The notes: generated from the sequence alone by a model not told the origin. Shown: positions 39,208 to 48,000, counted from the first letter of the stretch. The stretch is 64,000 nt of DNA from an uncultured Alphaproteobacteria bacterium (GCA_903899945.1 CAIULA010000034.1:1-64000), one strand, 5' to 3'. A program made the numbers and translations.

Positions 39208-40092
39208 ATGACGGCTCAACTAATAGATGGCAAAGCCCTAGCTGCTTTGAAAGGGCAAGAAACTGCCGAGCAGGTTGAAGCCTTTTCAAGGCGAACAGGT
39301 ATCCAGCCATCATTACATGTATTGTTGATAGGTGACCATCCACCTAGCTACATTTACGTAAAGAACAAGAAAAAAGCCTGCGATTTAGTCGGAATAAAAT
39401 CTGTCGTTCATCAATTACCTTTTGGTGTGTCACAAGAAGATGTGATTCGTTTAATTCGTCTCTTAAATTCACAGGAGGATGTTCATGGTGTTTTGGTGCA
39501 ACTGCCTCTACCTGAGCATTTAAATGCTCAGGAAATTCTAGAAACACTTGACCCTAAAAAAGATGTCGATGGTTTGCATCCCTATAATCTAGGGCGTCTT
39601 TTAATGAAAAAACCATTGCTTGTTCCTTGTACACCACAAGGGTGTTTGCAGTTGATTATGTCTGTAGAAAATAATATCCAAGGGAAAACGGCTGTCGTCA
39701 TTGGAAGATCTTTATTGGTAGGACGCAGCTTAGGTGCCCTTTTAACCAACTACGATGTAACAGTGACTCTAGCCCATTCAAAAACCAAAGACTTAAAAGA
39801 AATTTCATCAAAAGCTGATATTCTTGTTGCTGCCATTGGTTCTCCTGAGTTTATAACAGGTGACTATATTAAGGAAGGTGCGATTGTTATTGATGTTGGA
39901 ATTAATCGCATTTTTCTTAAAGATGGTATGTCTTGTTTGAAAGGAGACGTTGATTTTAAGGAAGCAAAGGTTATAGCAGGTTTTATAACGCCAGTTCCTG
40001 GAGGGGTTGGTCCTATGACAATTAGTAACCTCCTTATAAATACTGTAAAAGCAGCCCAGTTACACATGGATAATATTTTGTATAAGAGCTAA
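39208..40092 (+). CDS. folD: Methylenetetrahydrofolate dehydrogenase/cyclohydrolase
   Basis: The protein has 294 aa. Bifunctional one-carbon enzyme: NADP-dependent dehydrogenase plus cyclohydrolase. Signature parts: SYIYVKNKKKACDLVGI with the catalytic lysine, GVLVQLPLPEHL, KDVDGLHPYNLGRL, VIGRSLLVGRSL (Ser/Leu variant of the nucleotide loop) and the terminal TPVPGGVGPMTISNLL. Length is normal. Confidence 0.96.
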   Translation: MTAQLIDGKALAALKGQETAEQVEAFSRRTGIQPSLHVLLIGDHPPSYIYVKNKKKACDLVGIKSVVHQLPFGVSQEDVIRLIRLLNSQEDVHGVLVQLPLPEHLNAQEILETLDPKKDVDGLHPYNLGRLLMKKPLLVPCTPQGCLQLIMSVENNIQGKTAVVIGRSLLVGRSLGALLTNYDVTVTLAHSKTKDLKEISSKADILVAAIGSPEFITGDYIKEGAIVIDVGINRIFLKDGMSCLKGDVDFKEAKVIAGFITPVPGGVGPMTISNLLINTVKAAQLHMDNILYKS

Positions 40093-40098
40093 TTTTAT

Positions 40099-41358
40099 TC
40101 AGAGTGATTCAATTTTATTAGCCTCGCTCGTTATTGTACGTTTTACAATAGTAATGGCTCCTAGATACAAAATAGCAATTAAACATAAGAAATAGCTAGG
40201 CGCTGCAGCTTGTCCAGTCATCTCAACCAGCATAAATGCAATAAAAGGAGTTGTTCCCCCTAAAATAGCTTGGCCGAGACAGTAACTGAATCCTAAGCCG
40301 CTATACCTTCGACTGGAAGGAAATAATTTTGGCAGAAAAATGGCTAAAGCACTAATTTGAAAGGCATCCCCTATAATTAAGAAGCCTTGAATTAAAAATA
40401 GAGTCACTATAGAGACGTTTGAAAATGACCATGTGTAAATAGGGATCGAAAGAAAGATAAAGCAATACATACATATCTTCATTACGTTTATCTCGGTATA
40501 TTTCCTGATAATAGGCGCTGAACAAATCACCAACACTCCACCAATTAAATAGATTAGTAAGTTATCAATCAGAACTTCTTGATTGGAAAGACCTGCTAAA
40601 CTTCTTAAGGGAAAATTCATGTAAACAGTTGCAAGATAAATTGGGACTAAATTAGCACCTCCCAAAATACAGCTGGCTATTAGTTGCTTTTTATCGCTTT
40701 TAAAGGTCGACAATATAGGGTTCTTTTCGAGTAAGTTCTTGTTTTTTGTTTCTTGATAAGTAGATGACTCTTCCATTCTTAGGCGCATAAAGCAAATAAC
40801 AAGACCAATAACGCCTCCGAATATAAAAGAAAATCTCCAGCCCAAATCAGAAATTGAAATTGCAGAAAATATTAGACTTGTGGCTAGGCCTAGAGCAGCT
40901 CCAAAAAAGCCCATAGCTACTAACACTGATGTTACAAAATTCTTATTCTTGATACCGTTTTGCTCGGCTACGTAAATGATAGAACCTGTGTAATCGGCAC
41001 CAATGGCGACACCCTGTATCAGGCGGCATGAAAATAATAAAATGGGAGCTAGTATTCCTATTGATGAATACGAAGGCAAAATCCCAATAATAAAAGTAGG
41101 AACTGTCGTTAATAGCGCCGATAAAAGAAGGGCAAGTTTTCTGCCAAATCTATCGCCAATAAAACCTAAAGCAATCCCACCAATTGGACGTGCAAAATAT
41201 CCGGTAGCAAAGGCTAGAAGACTTGCGGATATTGAAGAAAGATATTCATTCGTTGGAAAAAAAGTGGGAGCAAGAATAACAGCAAAAAATCCGTATAACG
41301 TATTATTATATGATTCAAAAATTATCCCTGAAATAGCCGCTATGGCATTTTTGTTCAT
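40099..41358 (-). CDS. MFS transporter, metabolite:H+ symporter type
   Basis: The protein has 419 aa with about 12 membrane helices. Motif A between helices 2 and 3 is GFIGDRFGRKLAL, preceded by ARPIGGIALG, as in the ProP/ShiA/KgtP group (MHS family). Helix 1 has the FESYNNTLYGFF pattern (usually FDxYDxxLYG). Substrate is probably a small organic acid, osmolyte or amino acid, but cannot be named. It starts 3 bp after the LysR gene, so the two form an operon. Confidence 0.88.
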   Translation of the reverse strand: MNKNAIAAISGIIFESYNNTLYGFFAVILAPTFFPTNEYLSSISASLLAFATGYFARPIGGIALGFIGDRFGRKLALLLSALLTTVPTFIIGILPSYSSIGILAPILLFSCRLIQGVAIGADYTGSIIYVAEQNGIKNKNFVTSVLVAMGFFGAALGLATSLIFSAISISDLGWRFSFIFGGVIGLVICFMRLRMEESSTYQETKNKNLLEKNPILSTFKSDKKQLIASCILGGANLVPIYLATVYMNFPLRSLAGLSNQEVLIDNLLIYLIGGVLVICSAPIIRKYTEINVMKICMYCFIFLSIPIYTWSFSNVSIVTLFLIQGFLIIGDAFQISALAIFLPKLFPSSRRYSGLGFSYCLGQAILGGTTPFIAFMLVEMTGQAAAPSYFLCLIAILYLGAITIVKRTITSEANKIESL

Positions 41359-41361
41359 TTA

Positions 41362-42258
41362 TTAAAGCTCCTTCTTGAAGGTGTTCAACAAAAACTCTTT
41401 AATTTTGTGTATACTCACATGGTCTTTCCATGCAGTTGGATAAGAAAAACACATCGGTACAACAGGGCCTTCTAAATGGGGGAGGATTCTCACGAACTCC
41501 ATTCCCATTGTTTTAATGCTTTCTTCGGCAAGTGAGAAAATGCCTAATCCAGATTGAGCTGCTTTCATAATTCCTACGCTTGATTTTATAATGATTACAT
41601 TTGAAGGGTTTAACATAAAATCTGTATTATTCATGTACCAGTTCATGGTCGGGTAAGAACGTTCTGGCCATTTTCTTTCAAAACAAATTAAAACGTGCCT
41701 CGCAAGGTCTGCAACGTGCTCAGGTTTGCCATTTCGTTTAATATAGTCTTCACTTGCCCATAATCCTATATGAAAATCGCGGAGAAGAATTTGTTCATAG
41801 TCTTCATTTTCTTTTGTTCGTGCACTAACCGTTAGCATCGTTTTCTTTTCTTCTGGGGAAAGCATTTCTTCACGTCCAAAAAGATTAAGAGTCATTAAAG
41901 GATTGTCTTTTTTAAACTTTGCAAGGTGAGGGGCAATCCAATAATCAACTAGGTATCCAGTAGTATAGAGATCAAAAACACCTCTTTCTAAATCTTGATC
42001 TGACTTAAGAAGAGCCTGCATGTTTTCAATCTCACGAAAAATAAAGGGAATTCTTCTAACAAGAGTTTCCCCCTTTTTTGTGAGTTTTAAGATTCCTTGA
42101 GTCTTATCGCGTAACAATAGTTGGAACCCAAATTCTTTTTCTAGTTCTATAACCATTCGAGAAACTTGAGCGTGAGTAACTCCTGCTTTTAAAGCATACT
42201 GGCTCATACTTGGAAATTCAGACAATTGAAGGAATTGCTTAAGGTACTTTAAATTCAT
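41362..42258 (-). CDS. LysR-type transcriptional regulator
   Basis: The protein has 298 aa. The N-terminal winged helix (1-65) shows LKYLKQFLQLSEFPSMSQYA, THAQVSRMVIELEKEFG and LLLRDKTQGILKLTKKGE (shown split), typical of LysR. The C-terminal effector-binding part from about 90 is less conserved. It immediately precedes and probably controls the MFS transporter, an arrangement that differs from the usual divergent LysR layout. The inducer is unknown. Confidence 0.9.
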   Translation of the reverse strand: MNLKYLKQFLQLSEFPSMSQYALKAGVTHAQVSRMVIELEKEFGFQLLLRDKTQGILKLTKKGETLVRRIPFIFREIENMQALLKSDQDLERGVFDLYTTGYLVDYWIAPHLAKFKKDNPLMTLNLFGREEMLSPEEKKTMLTVSARTKENEDYEQILLRDFHIGLWASEDYIKRNGKPEHVADLARHVLICFERKWPERSYPTMNWYMNNTDFMLNPSNVIIIKSSVGIMKAAQSGLGIFSLAEESIKTMGMEFVRILPHLEGPVVPMCFSYPTAWKDHVSIHKIKEFLLNTFKKEL

Positions 42259-42644
42259 GAAAACGCTCTTCTGTTAAAAAAAATTGCATGCCAGTTGAAT
42301 ACAAACAAATATTACATGGTTGACAAGAAAAGTTTATAATGCTAACTAGTCAATAGTTTAAGGCTGGGTTATCCAAAATCCATTATCTAACGACTCTCTA
42401 GGCTAAAGGTCAAAGTTAGAAATTGGAAGGGGAATAAATAGCAAAAAATCAAAAAGTTATGCATAGCTGGTTTCTCGCAAAGTAGCTGTCGACAAAGCAG
42501 CTTACACTGTAAACCTGACGAAAAAGAACACCTTTTTGGTTTGTGGAGAAAAAATACGTTTTTTTCTAATTTTTAGGGAAAATTTGGCTTTATATTTTTG
42601 ATTTTTATACGTGTAAGGTCTAACAGAAAGGGGATCTCTGTGTA
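42259..42644. other. Gene-free region between divergent lysR and higB-like genes
   Basis: This 386-bp AT-rich stretch separates the two divergent units. TTGACA (42320-42325) with TAACTA (42343-42348) after 17 bases, and TTGGCT (42584-42589) with TATACG (42606-42611) after 16 bases, are candidate plus-strand promoters; the second is closer to higB. No repeat or RNA gene was seen. Confidence 0.5.
42584..42611 (+). promoter_or_regulatory. Candidate promoter of the higBA-like pair
   Basis: TTGGCT, a 16-base spacer and TATACG lie about 34 bp before the higB-like ATG, each matching 4 of 6 consensus bases. AAAGGGGAT further downstream is the likely ribosome site. Confidence 0.35.
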
Positions 42645-42977
42645 ATGCGAATAATAAATACTTCTTTATTGGAGGAGTTTGGTCATTCTCACCCTCAGGC
42701 AGAGCAATTTCTAAAATGTTGGCGTTACGAAGTCCAAGCGAAAAGCTGGGCTTGTTATCAGGACGTTTTAAAAAATTTTCCAAGAGCCATGATCATGAAA
42801 GGCGGAGAAGCTATTAGTTTTGAGCTTTTACCTAATGATTGTTACATATTTTCGATTTTACATTACAATGCCAAAATTTTAGTTATTAAGGCAATAGGGT
42901 CATTACATCAAATACTATCCTTAAAAAATCAATCGATACTTCCCCAGGAGCAGAGATATGCGTATTCGTCCCATTAA
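42645..42977 (+). CDS. higB: HigB-like toxin (mRNA interferase family), divergent
   Basis: The protein has 110 aa. The order MRIINTSLLEEFGHSHPQAE, W-x-x-EV, SWACYQDVLKNFP and the last strand ILVIKAIGSLHQI follows the HigB toxin fold (RelE superfamily), where the last segment is normally FIRFIGTHAEYD. Here the conserved Arg is Lys and the Thr-His and Tyr-Asp positions are lost, so the nuclease may be weak or dead. Toxin-first order and a 20-bp overlap with the downstream antitoxin gene match higBA. Confidence 0.75.
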   Translation: MRIINTSLLEEFGHSHPQAEQFLKCWRYEVQAKSWACYQDVLKNFPRAMIMKGGEAISFELLPNDCYIFSILHYNAKILVIKAIGSLHQILSLKNQSILPQEQRYAYSSH

Positions 42978-43428
42978 GACAAAAGACGATTTTGAAACGG
43001 CTCTTTCCTTAATTGATAAATTATGGAACGCTGAATACGGATCGTCCGATTATGATTATTTTGAGACTTTAGCTATTTGCATAGAAAGCTACGAGAGAGA
43101 AAAAAATATAAGAGAGTTCACGGATCCTATAGAAGCTATCCGATACTATATGCAACAAAAAGAAAAATCATTTGAAGATCTAAGCGCGCTTCTTGGGTCT
43201 TCTGATATAGCCTTTCAGGTTTTGTACAAAGAGATACCTTTAACCACAACAATGATTTGGGAACTTTGTAACAGCTGGTCTATACCTGCTGAATGTTTAA
43301 TCAAGCCTTATCAAATTACTCCTTCTGCAAATAAAATTACCAAAGAAAGAAATAACGAAGAATCTTTGTGCAGAGCAATATCGAATTCTGAAACTTTAGG
43401 TTTTGCTAAGACAGTTGGTCATTCATAA
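42958..43428 (+). CDS. higA: HigA-like antitoxin
   Basis: The protein has 156 aa. AGGAG lies 8 bases before the ATG inside the end of the toxin gene. The N-terminal part (IRPIKTKDDFETALSLIDKLW, shown as IRPIKTKDDFETAL) and the DPIEAIRYYMQQKEKS segment are typical of the long HigA family (COG5499 type). The helix-turn-helix that should follow is poorly conserved (LSALLGSSDIAFQVLYKE), so DNA binding may be altered. The last 30 residues are an extra tail. It should neutralise the HigB-like protein. Confidence 0.78.
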   Translation: MRIRPIKTKDDFETALSLIDKLWNAEYGSSDYDYFETLAICIESYEREKNIREFTDPIEAIRYYMQQKEKSFEDLSALLGSSDIAFQVLYKEIPLTTTMIWELCNSWSIPAECLIKPYQITPSANKITKERNNEESLCRAISNSETLGFAKTVGHS

Positions 43429-43468
43429 AAGAAGTGGAGATTACTCCCCATTTCCTTTATCTTGCTAT

Positions 43469-44434
43469 TTAGTTCCCAAAGGCATCATCCCAATGACCTT
43501 GAGTGGCTGCTTTAGAATATTCGGTTACTCTGTTTTCAAAGAAATTTGTATGTTCAACGCCATTCAACAAGCTATCCATCCAGCCTAGTGGATTTTTGCT
43601 AACATCATAAACTGGCCTTAGTCCTAATTGATTTAATCTTCTGTCCGCAATGTAACGGATGTAAATCTTTACTTCTTCGGCGGTTAATCCTTCGACCTCA
43701 CCTCTTGAAAAAGCTAAATCTATGAAGGCATCTTCATGGTTTACAACTTCTTTGCAATGACTGATTAAGTCATCTTTGAGAGTTTCATTCCATAGATTTG
43801 GATTTTCTTCAATAAAGGTATGAAAAAGTCTGATAATTGAATGGGTATGCAAGGTCTCATCGCGAACAGACCAAGAGATAATTTGTCCCATTCCTTTCAT
43901 TTTATTGAAACGCGGAAAGTTAAGTAAAATGGCAAAGCTTGCAAAGAGCTGTAAACCTTCTGTGAAGGCACCAAAAATAGCTAATGTAATGGCAATATTA
44001 CGGGGGGTGTTGGTGTTAAACTGCTGCATATAATTCCATTTATTACGCATTTCTTCGTAATCTAGGAAAGCTCGATATGTGTCTTCTGGCATACCTATTG
44101 TATCTAAAAGGTAGGAATAAGCAGCTATATGAATTGTTTCCATATTAGAAAAAGCTGCCAGCATCATCTTAATTTCGGTAGGCTGAAAAACTCTTGAATA
44201 ATGCTGCATATAACAGTTATTGACCTCGATATCTGATTGAGTGAAAAATCTGAAAATTTGGGTTAACAGATGACGTTCTTGTGGGGTTAATCGTTTGTGC
44301 CAATCCTTAATATCTTGAGTTAAGGGAACTTCTTCTGGGATCCAATGAATTCTTTGCTGCATTAACCAAGCATCATAGGCCCAAGGGTAGGAAAAAGGTT
44401 TATAAATTGGATTCGGGGTTAGTAAGTTAGCCAT
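43469..44434 (-). CDS. nrdB: Ribonucleoside-diphosphate reductase class Ia, beta subunit
   Basis: The protein has 321 aa. It houses the di-iron tyrosyl-radical cofactor. Iron ligands and radical residue by comparison with E. coli: Asp68 region (QSDIEVNN), Glu99 and His102 (METIHIAAY), Tyr106 as the radical tyrosine (kept, so not a Chlamydia-type Mn/Fe subunit), Glu160 (FTEGLQLF), Glu193 and His196 (RDETLH). The C-terminus binds NrdA. It lies 24 bp downstream of nrdA in the cobalamin-riboswitch operon. Confidence 0.95.
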   Translation of the reverse strand: MANLLTPNPIYKPFSYPWAYDAWLMQQRIHWIPEEVPLTQDIKDWHKRLTPQERHLLTQIFRFFTQSDIEVNNCYMQHYSRVFQPTEIKMMLAAFSNMETIHIAAYSYLLDTIGMPEDTYRAFLDYEEMRNKWNYMQQFNTNTPRNIAITLAIFGAFTEGLQLFASFAILLNFPRFNKMKGMGQIISWSVRDETLHTHSIIRLFHTFIEENPNLWNETLKDDLISHCKEVVNHEDAFIDLAFSRGEVEGLTAEEVKIYIRYIADRRLNQLGLRPVYDVSKNPLGWMDSLLNGVEHTNFFENRVTEYSKAATQGHWDDAFGN

Positions 44435-44458
44435 GTAAAAATACCTCTGTTTAATAAA

Positions 44459-46255
44459 TTATTGACAAGATAAACATTCATCGATTGAAGAGTATTGATA
44501 AATCTCTTCTGACCTTGTTGACTCAGGCCGTTGTAAGGATTTTGATCTTAGGTAATAAAGGCTTTTAAGGCCAAGTTGCCAAGCTGAAAAATGAAGCTGG
44601 TGAAGATCGCGTTTATGGACATTTGAAGCCAGAAATAGATTTAATGATTGAGCCTGACAAATATAAGCTTGCCTTTCTGAGGCCAAATTAATAAGCCATC
44701 GTTGATCAATTTCAAATGCTGTCTTAAAAACATCTTTCTCATTTTGACTTAAAAAATCCAAATGTTGGACAGATCCTTCTGCATGCAGGATAGAGGTCCA
44801 AGTCGATTCATTGTTTTGACCTTTTTGTTCTAATAACGCTTCTAGGAATTTATTTTTGACTAAGAAAGAACCTGAAAGTGTTTTATGGGTATAGGCATTT
44901 GCTGCATAAGGTTCAATTCCTGGAGATGTACCGCCTGCAATAATGGAAATTGTCGCCGTTGGAGCAATTGCAATTTTATTTGAAAAACGTTCTTCTATTC
45001 CGCACACACGCGCGTCATGGCACGAACCTTTTTCTTGGGCAAGAAGCTTTGATGCTTGATCTGCTTGCGCTTTAATGTGTTTGAAGATGCGATTATTCCA
45101 AACTTTACCCATTACGCTTTCGATAGGGATATTTTCAGATTGTAAAAATGAGTGAAATCCCATCACACCCAAACCAACGGATCTTTCCCGTATGGCTGAA
45201 TATCTAGCCCGATTCATGTCTTCTGATGCCGAAATTATATAATCCTCTAAAACGTTATCAAGAAATCTCATACAATCTTCGATGAAAAGAGGTTCATTTT
45301 CCCATTCAAGATATTTTTCTAAATTAACCGATGACAGACAGCAAACGGCCGTTCTTTCATGGCCCCATGTATCTTTTCCTGTAGGTAAAGTAATTTCTGT
45401 GCATAAGTTTGACGATTTTACTTTAAGCCCCAATTTTTTTTGATGTTCCGGAAGGGCATTATTAACGTGGTCAATGAAAAGTAAGTAAGGTTCGCCCATT
45501 TCAATGCGCGCTGTCAAAAGTTTCATCCATAAGGATCTGGCTGATAAAGTGTGGACAACAGATTGGTCTTTCGGGCTTCTTAAATGCCATTCAAGATCCT
45601 CTTCTACAGCTTTCATAAAAGCATCTGGTACGACAATTCCATGATGAAGATTTAAAGCTTTTCGGTTTGGGTCTCCGCCTGTGGGTCTTCTAATATCAAT
45701 GAATTCTTCTATTTCAGGATGATCAATAGGCAAATAAATGGCAGCCGAACCCCTTCTAAGGGATCCTTGTGATATGGCTAGGGTCATACTGTCCATGACT
45801 TTGATAAAAGGAATAATTCCACATGTTTCACCATTTTGACCAATTTTTTCACCAATCGAACGAAGGTTGCCCCAATAACTGCCAATTCCGCCGCCACACG
45901 ATGCCAGCCAAACGTTTTCGTTCCAAAGAGAAACAATTCCTTCTAGAGAGTCTTCTGTTTCATTTAAGTAACAAGAAATAGGCAATCCTCTTTTTGAGCC
46001 TCCGTTGGATAAAACAGGAGTTGCTGGCATAAACCATAGATTAGAAATGTAATTATAAATTCGCTGACTATGGGCGAGATCGTCCCCATAGGCTAAAGCA
46101 ACTCGCATAAAGCAATCTTGATAATCTTCACCAGATAAAAGGTATTGATTGGATAAAATTGCCTTACCGAAAGACGTTAGAAAGTCATTCCTTTCCTTTA
46201 TAGTTGCAAGGTGTTTTTCAATATTAATGGCTTTTCTTGCCGTATTTGTAGTCAT
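44459..46255 (-). CDS. nrdA: Ribonucleoside-diphosphate reductase class Ia, alpha subunit
   Basis: The protein has 598 aa from the ATG at 46255, which has GGAGGGA upstream; the longer in-frame start (46309) adds non-conserved residues. Active-site Cys95 (ISCYLNET), radical Cys285 in SNLCTEITLP with its Asn and Glu neighbours, Cys306 (CCLSSVNL), the radical-transfer pair in SLYYLRSKSL and the C-terminal CLSC are present. It starts where the catalytic barrel begins, so the N-terminal ATP cone for dATP inhibition is missing. Control may instead come from the riboswitch. Confidence 0.95.
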   Translation of the reverse strand: MTTNTARKAINIEKHLATIKERNDFLTSFGKAILSNQYLLSGEDYQDCFMRVALAYGDDLAHSQRIYNYISNLWFMPATPVLSNGGSKRGLPISCYLNETEDSLEGIVSLWNENVWLASCGGGIGSYWGNLRSIGEKIGQNGETCGIIPFIKVMDSMTLAISQGSLRRGSAAIYLPIDHPEIEEFIDIRRPTGGDPNRKALNLHHGIVVPDAFMKAVEEDLEWHLRSPKDQSVVHTLSARSLWMKLLTARIEMGEPYLLFIDHVNNALPEHQKKLGLKVKSSNLCTEITLPTGKDTWGHERTAVCCLSSVNLEKYLEWENEPLFIEDCMRFLDNVLEDYIISASEDMNRARYSAIRERSVGLGVMGFHSFLQSENIPIESVMGKVWNNRIFKHIKAQADQASKLLAQEKGSCHDARVCGIEERFSNKIAIAPTATISIIAGGTSPGIEPYAANAYTHKTLSGSFLVKNKFLEALLEQKGQNNESTWTSILHAEGSVQHLDFLSQNEKDVFKTAFEIDQRWLINLASERQAYICQAQSLNLFLASNVHKRDLHQLHFSAWQLGLKSLYYLRSKSLQRPESTRSEEIYQYSSIDECLSCQ

Positions 46256-46275
46256 TAAAATCCCTCCGATTTTAA
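46255..46275 (-). promoter_or_regulatory. nrdA ribosome site displayed in a hairpin loop
   Basis: On the minus strand TTAAAATC and GATTTTAA are perfect 8-bp arms around the loop GGAGG, and the 3' arm ends on the A of the nrdA ATG. The stem is AT-rich and weak, but it places the Shine-Dalgarno core exactly in the loop. Confidence 0.6.
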
Positions 46276-46327
46276 AAGAACGAGGCGGGAAGGTTAAGAA
46301 GAGTAACAAAAAGCTGTCTTATACCTG

Positions 46328-46550
46328 TCCGGCAACACCCCGTCCGGAATAAGTTTTGGTCAGTAATGGCAGGTCTCCTGGCTTGCGACTTATCGCCTGA
46401 ACTTCACCTTCCCATTGTATAGTTACAACAGTGGTATTTGAAATTTAGCTATCGCTTACAGTTACGGGGGTAGCTTCGGCTTATAACCTTAATAGTTTTT
46501 ACCGAATTCCCTTTTAATCCGAATTGGATAAACATCCAACCCAGAACCAT
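46328..46550 (-). promoter_or_regulatory. Cobalamin (B12) riboswitch of nrdAB
   Basis: On the minus strand the B12 box AGCCAGGAGACCTGCC (46368-46383) is perfect. Upstream of it are AAAAGGGAA, the GCTACCCCCGTAACTGTAA core (46454-46473) and a 5' GGTTCTGGGTTGGA arm near 46550, in the right order for the adenosylcobalamin aptamer. Downstream, TCCGG/CCGGA (46328-46348) forms a further hairpin that may be the kissing-loop or expression platform. It sits about 75 bp before the nrdA ribosome site, so control is probably at transcription end or translation start. Confidence 0.93.
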
Positions 46551-46557
46551 TAACTAC

Positions 46558-46587
46558 ATATTGTTCATAAGGTCCATGTTTTGTCAA
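46558..46587 (-). promoter_or_regulatory. Candidate promoter of nrdAB
   Basis: A perfect -35 TTGACA lies at 46582-46587 (minus strand), with CAATAT at 46558-46563 after an 18-base spacer. Transcription would begin at about the 5' end of the cobalamin aptamer. Confidence 0.4.
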
Positions 46588-46689
46588 TATGTTGTGTTTT
46601 TGTTTTATTTTGGAGGGATTTCTTTCACTTTCTTAAATTTTTTCTATAAACTAACCTCAAGTCTTTTCATATTTTTAAGTGAGCCTTAG

Positions 46690-48000
46690 GTGCGTCTTAT
46701 TGCAAATTGCGTTTCATCCGATCAAACAACATTCATAAGTCTTGGGCTGATGAGTGGAACATCAATGGATGGGATTGATGCTGCTATGCTTAAAACCAAT
46801 GGGGATGACTATATTGAAGAGCTTGGTCATTTCTCAATGAAATATGACGCTGAAACAAAAGTGCTCTTAAAATCTGCTGAATATGCCATTCGAGAATGCA
46901 AAGGGGATATGACCAAGGCAGCCGAAAGTTATGTTGACTATCTTGAAAAATACCTGCTAAGCGAGCTTAGAGTTCCGGGTACTGAGATTAAATCCAGAAT
47001 AGAGGCCTTATCTTCGTATTTATATTCGGATTCTGATTGTATTATAACTTTGAATAAAATTATTGAGCATTCAACGCGATTACATAGTGAGGTTGTTAAA
47101 GACTTTTTATATAAGATTGGCAAAAATACTTCAGAAATTGAGGTGCTTGGTTATCACGGTCAAACAATGTATCATCAGCCAGACCAAAAGGTTTCTATTA
47201 TTATTGGCGATGGACAAGCTTTAGCGAATCAAACTGGAATCAAAGTTGTAAATGATTTTAGAGGTGCTGATGTCGCAGCTGGCGGTAAAGGTGCGCCTTT
47301 TGCTCCTCTTTATCATCTAGCGATGGCAAAGAGGGACGGAAAAATTCCTGTAGCAGTTGTAAATTGCGGCGGAATTGCAAACGTTACTTTAGTTTTAGAT
47401 GATAATCCATTGAATTTGGTGGGGTTTGACACAGGGCCAGGAAATGGTTTGATTGATCGTGTGGTCAAGCAGAGAACATCAGGCGCAGAGTCTATGGATG
47501 AGGGCGGAAAATATGGAAGTCGTGGCAAAGTTGACGAAACTGCTTTTAAGGCTTTATGGGAAAAGTCCATTCTTAAAGATGGAAAAAACTATCTTTTGAT
47601 GTCTCCTCCAAAAGCGCTTGATATTGGTGATTTAAAATTAGTTGATGAATTGGATTCATTGTCACTTGAAGATGCATGCCGAACTTTGGAGGCCTTTACA
47701 GCGCATACCGTCGTTAATAGCCTTGATTCATCAAAACTTCCCGTCCATTGGATTTTAGCCGGTGGGGGATGGAATAATCCCGTTATCGTTTCTGAATTAA
47801 AAAGTAGGCTCATCTCTTTGGGAATAGAAGAAAAAAATATTCAAAAGGCTAGTGAGGCCGGATGGAATAATGATGCTTTAGAAGCCCAGATTTTTGCATA
47901 CCTTGCCATACGTTGCTTGAACAACGAGCCTTTTAGTTTTCCGGGAACGACAGGTGTACCTGAACCTATGTCAGGCGGAAAAATCTATAATCCATCTTAG
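46690..48000 (+). CDS. anmK: Anhydro-N-acetylmuramic acid kinase
   Basis: The protein has 436 aa with a GTG start; the conserved FISLGLMSGTSMDGIDAA then begins at residue 16. It phosphorylates anhydroMurNAc during murein recycling. Other signatures: GYHGQTMYHQP, DFRGADVAAGGKGAPFAPLYH (split), VNCGGIANVTLV, GFDTGPGNGLID and WILAGGGWNNPVIVSEL. The family is about 370 aa; the extra length lies mainly between residues 65 and 130, a low-similarity helical insertion. The window shows no murQ or other recycling gene. Confidence 0.93.
   Translation: MRLIANCVSSDQTTFISLGLMSGTSMDGIDAAMLKTNGDDYIEELGHFSMKYDAETKVLLKSAEYAIRECKGDMTKAAESYVDYLEKYLLSELRVPGTEIKSRIEALSSYLYSDSDCIITLNKIIEHSTRLHSEVVKDFLYKIGKNTSEIEVLGYHGQTMYHQPDQKVSIIIGDGQALANQTGIKVVNDFRGADVAAGGKGAPFAPLYHLAMAKRDGKIPVAVVNCGGIANVTLVLDDNPLNLVGFDTGPGNGLIDRVVKQRTSGAESMDEGGKYGSRGKVDETAFKALWEKSILKDGKNYLLMSPPKALDIGDLKLVDELDSLSLEDACRTLEAFTAHTVVNSLDSSKLPVHWILAGGGWNNPVIVSELKSRLISLGIEEKNIQKASEAGWNNDALEAQIFAYLAIRCLNNEPFSFPGTTGVPEPMSGGKIYNPS

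Noticed and set aside
42502-42783. Minus-strand open frame of 93 codons upstream of and overlapping the higB-like gene
   Set aside because: It is rich in Lys, Phe and Pro with no family pattern, has no ribosome site and is antisense to a gene with recognisable conservation.
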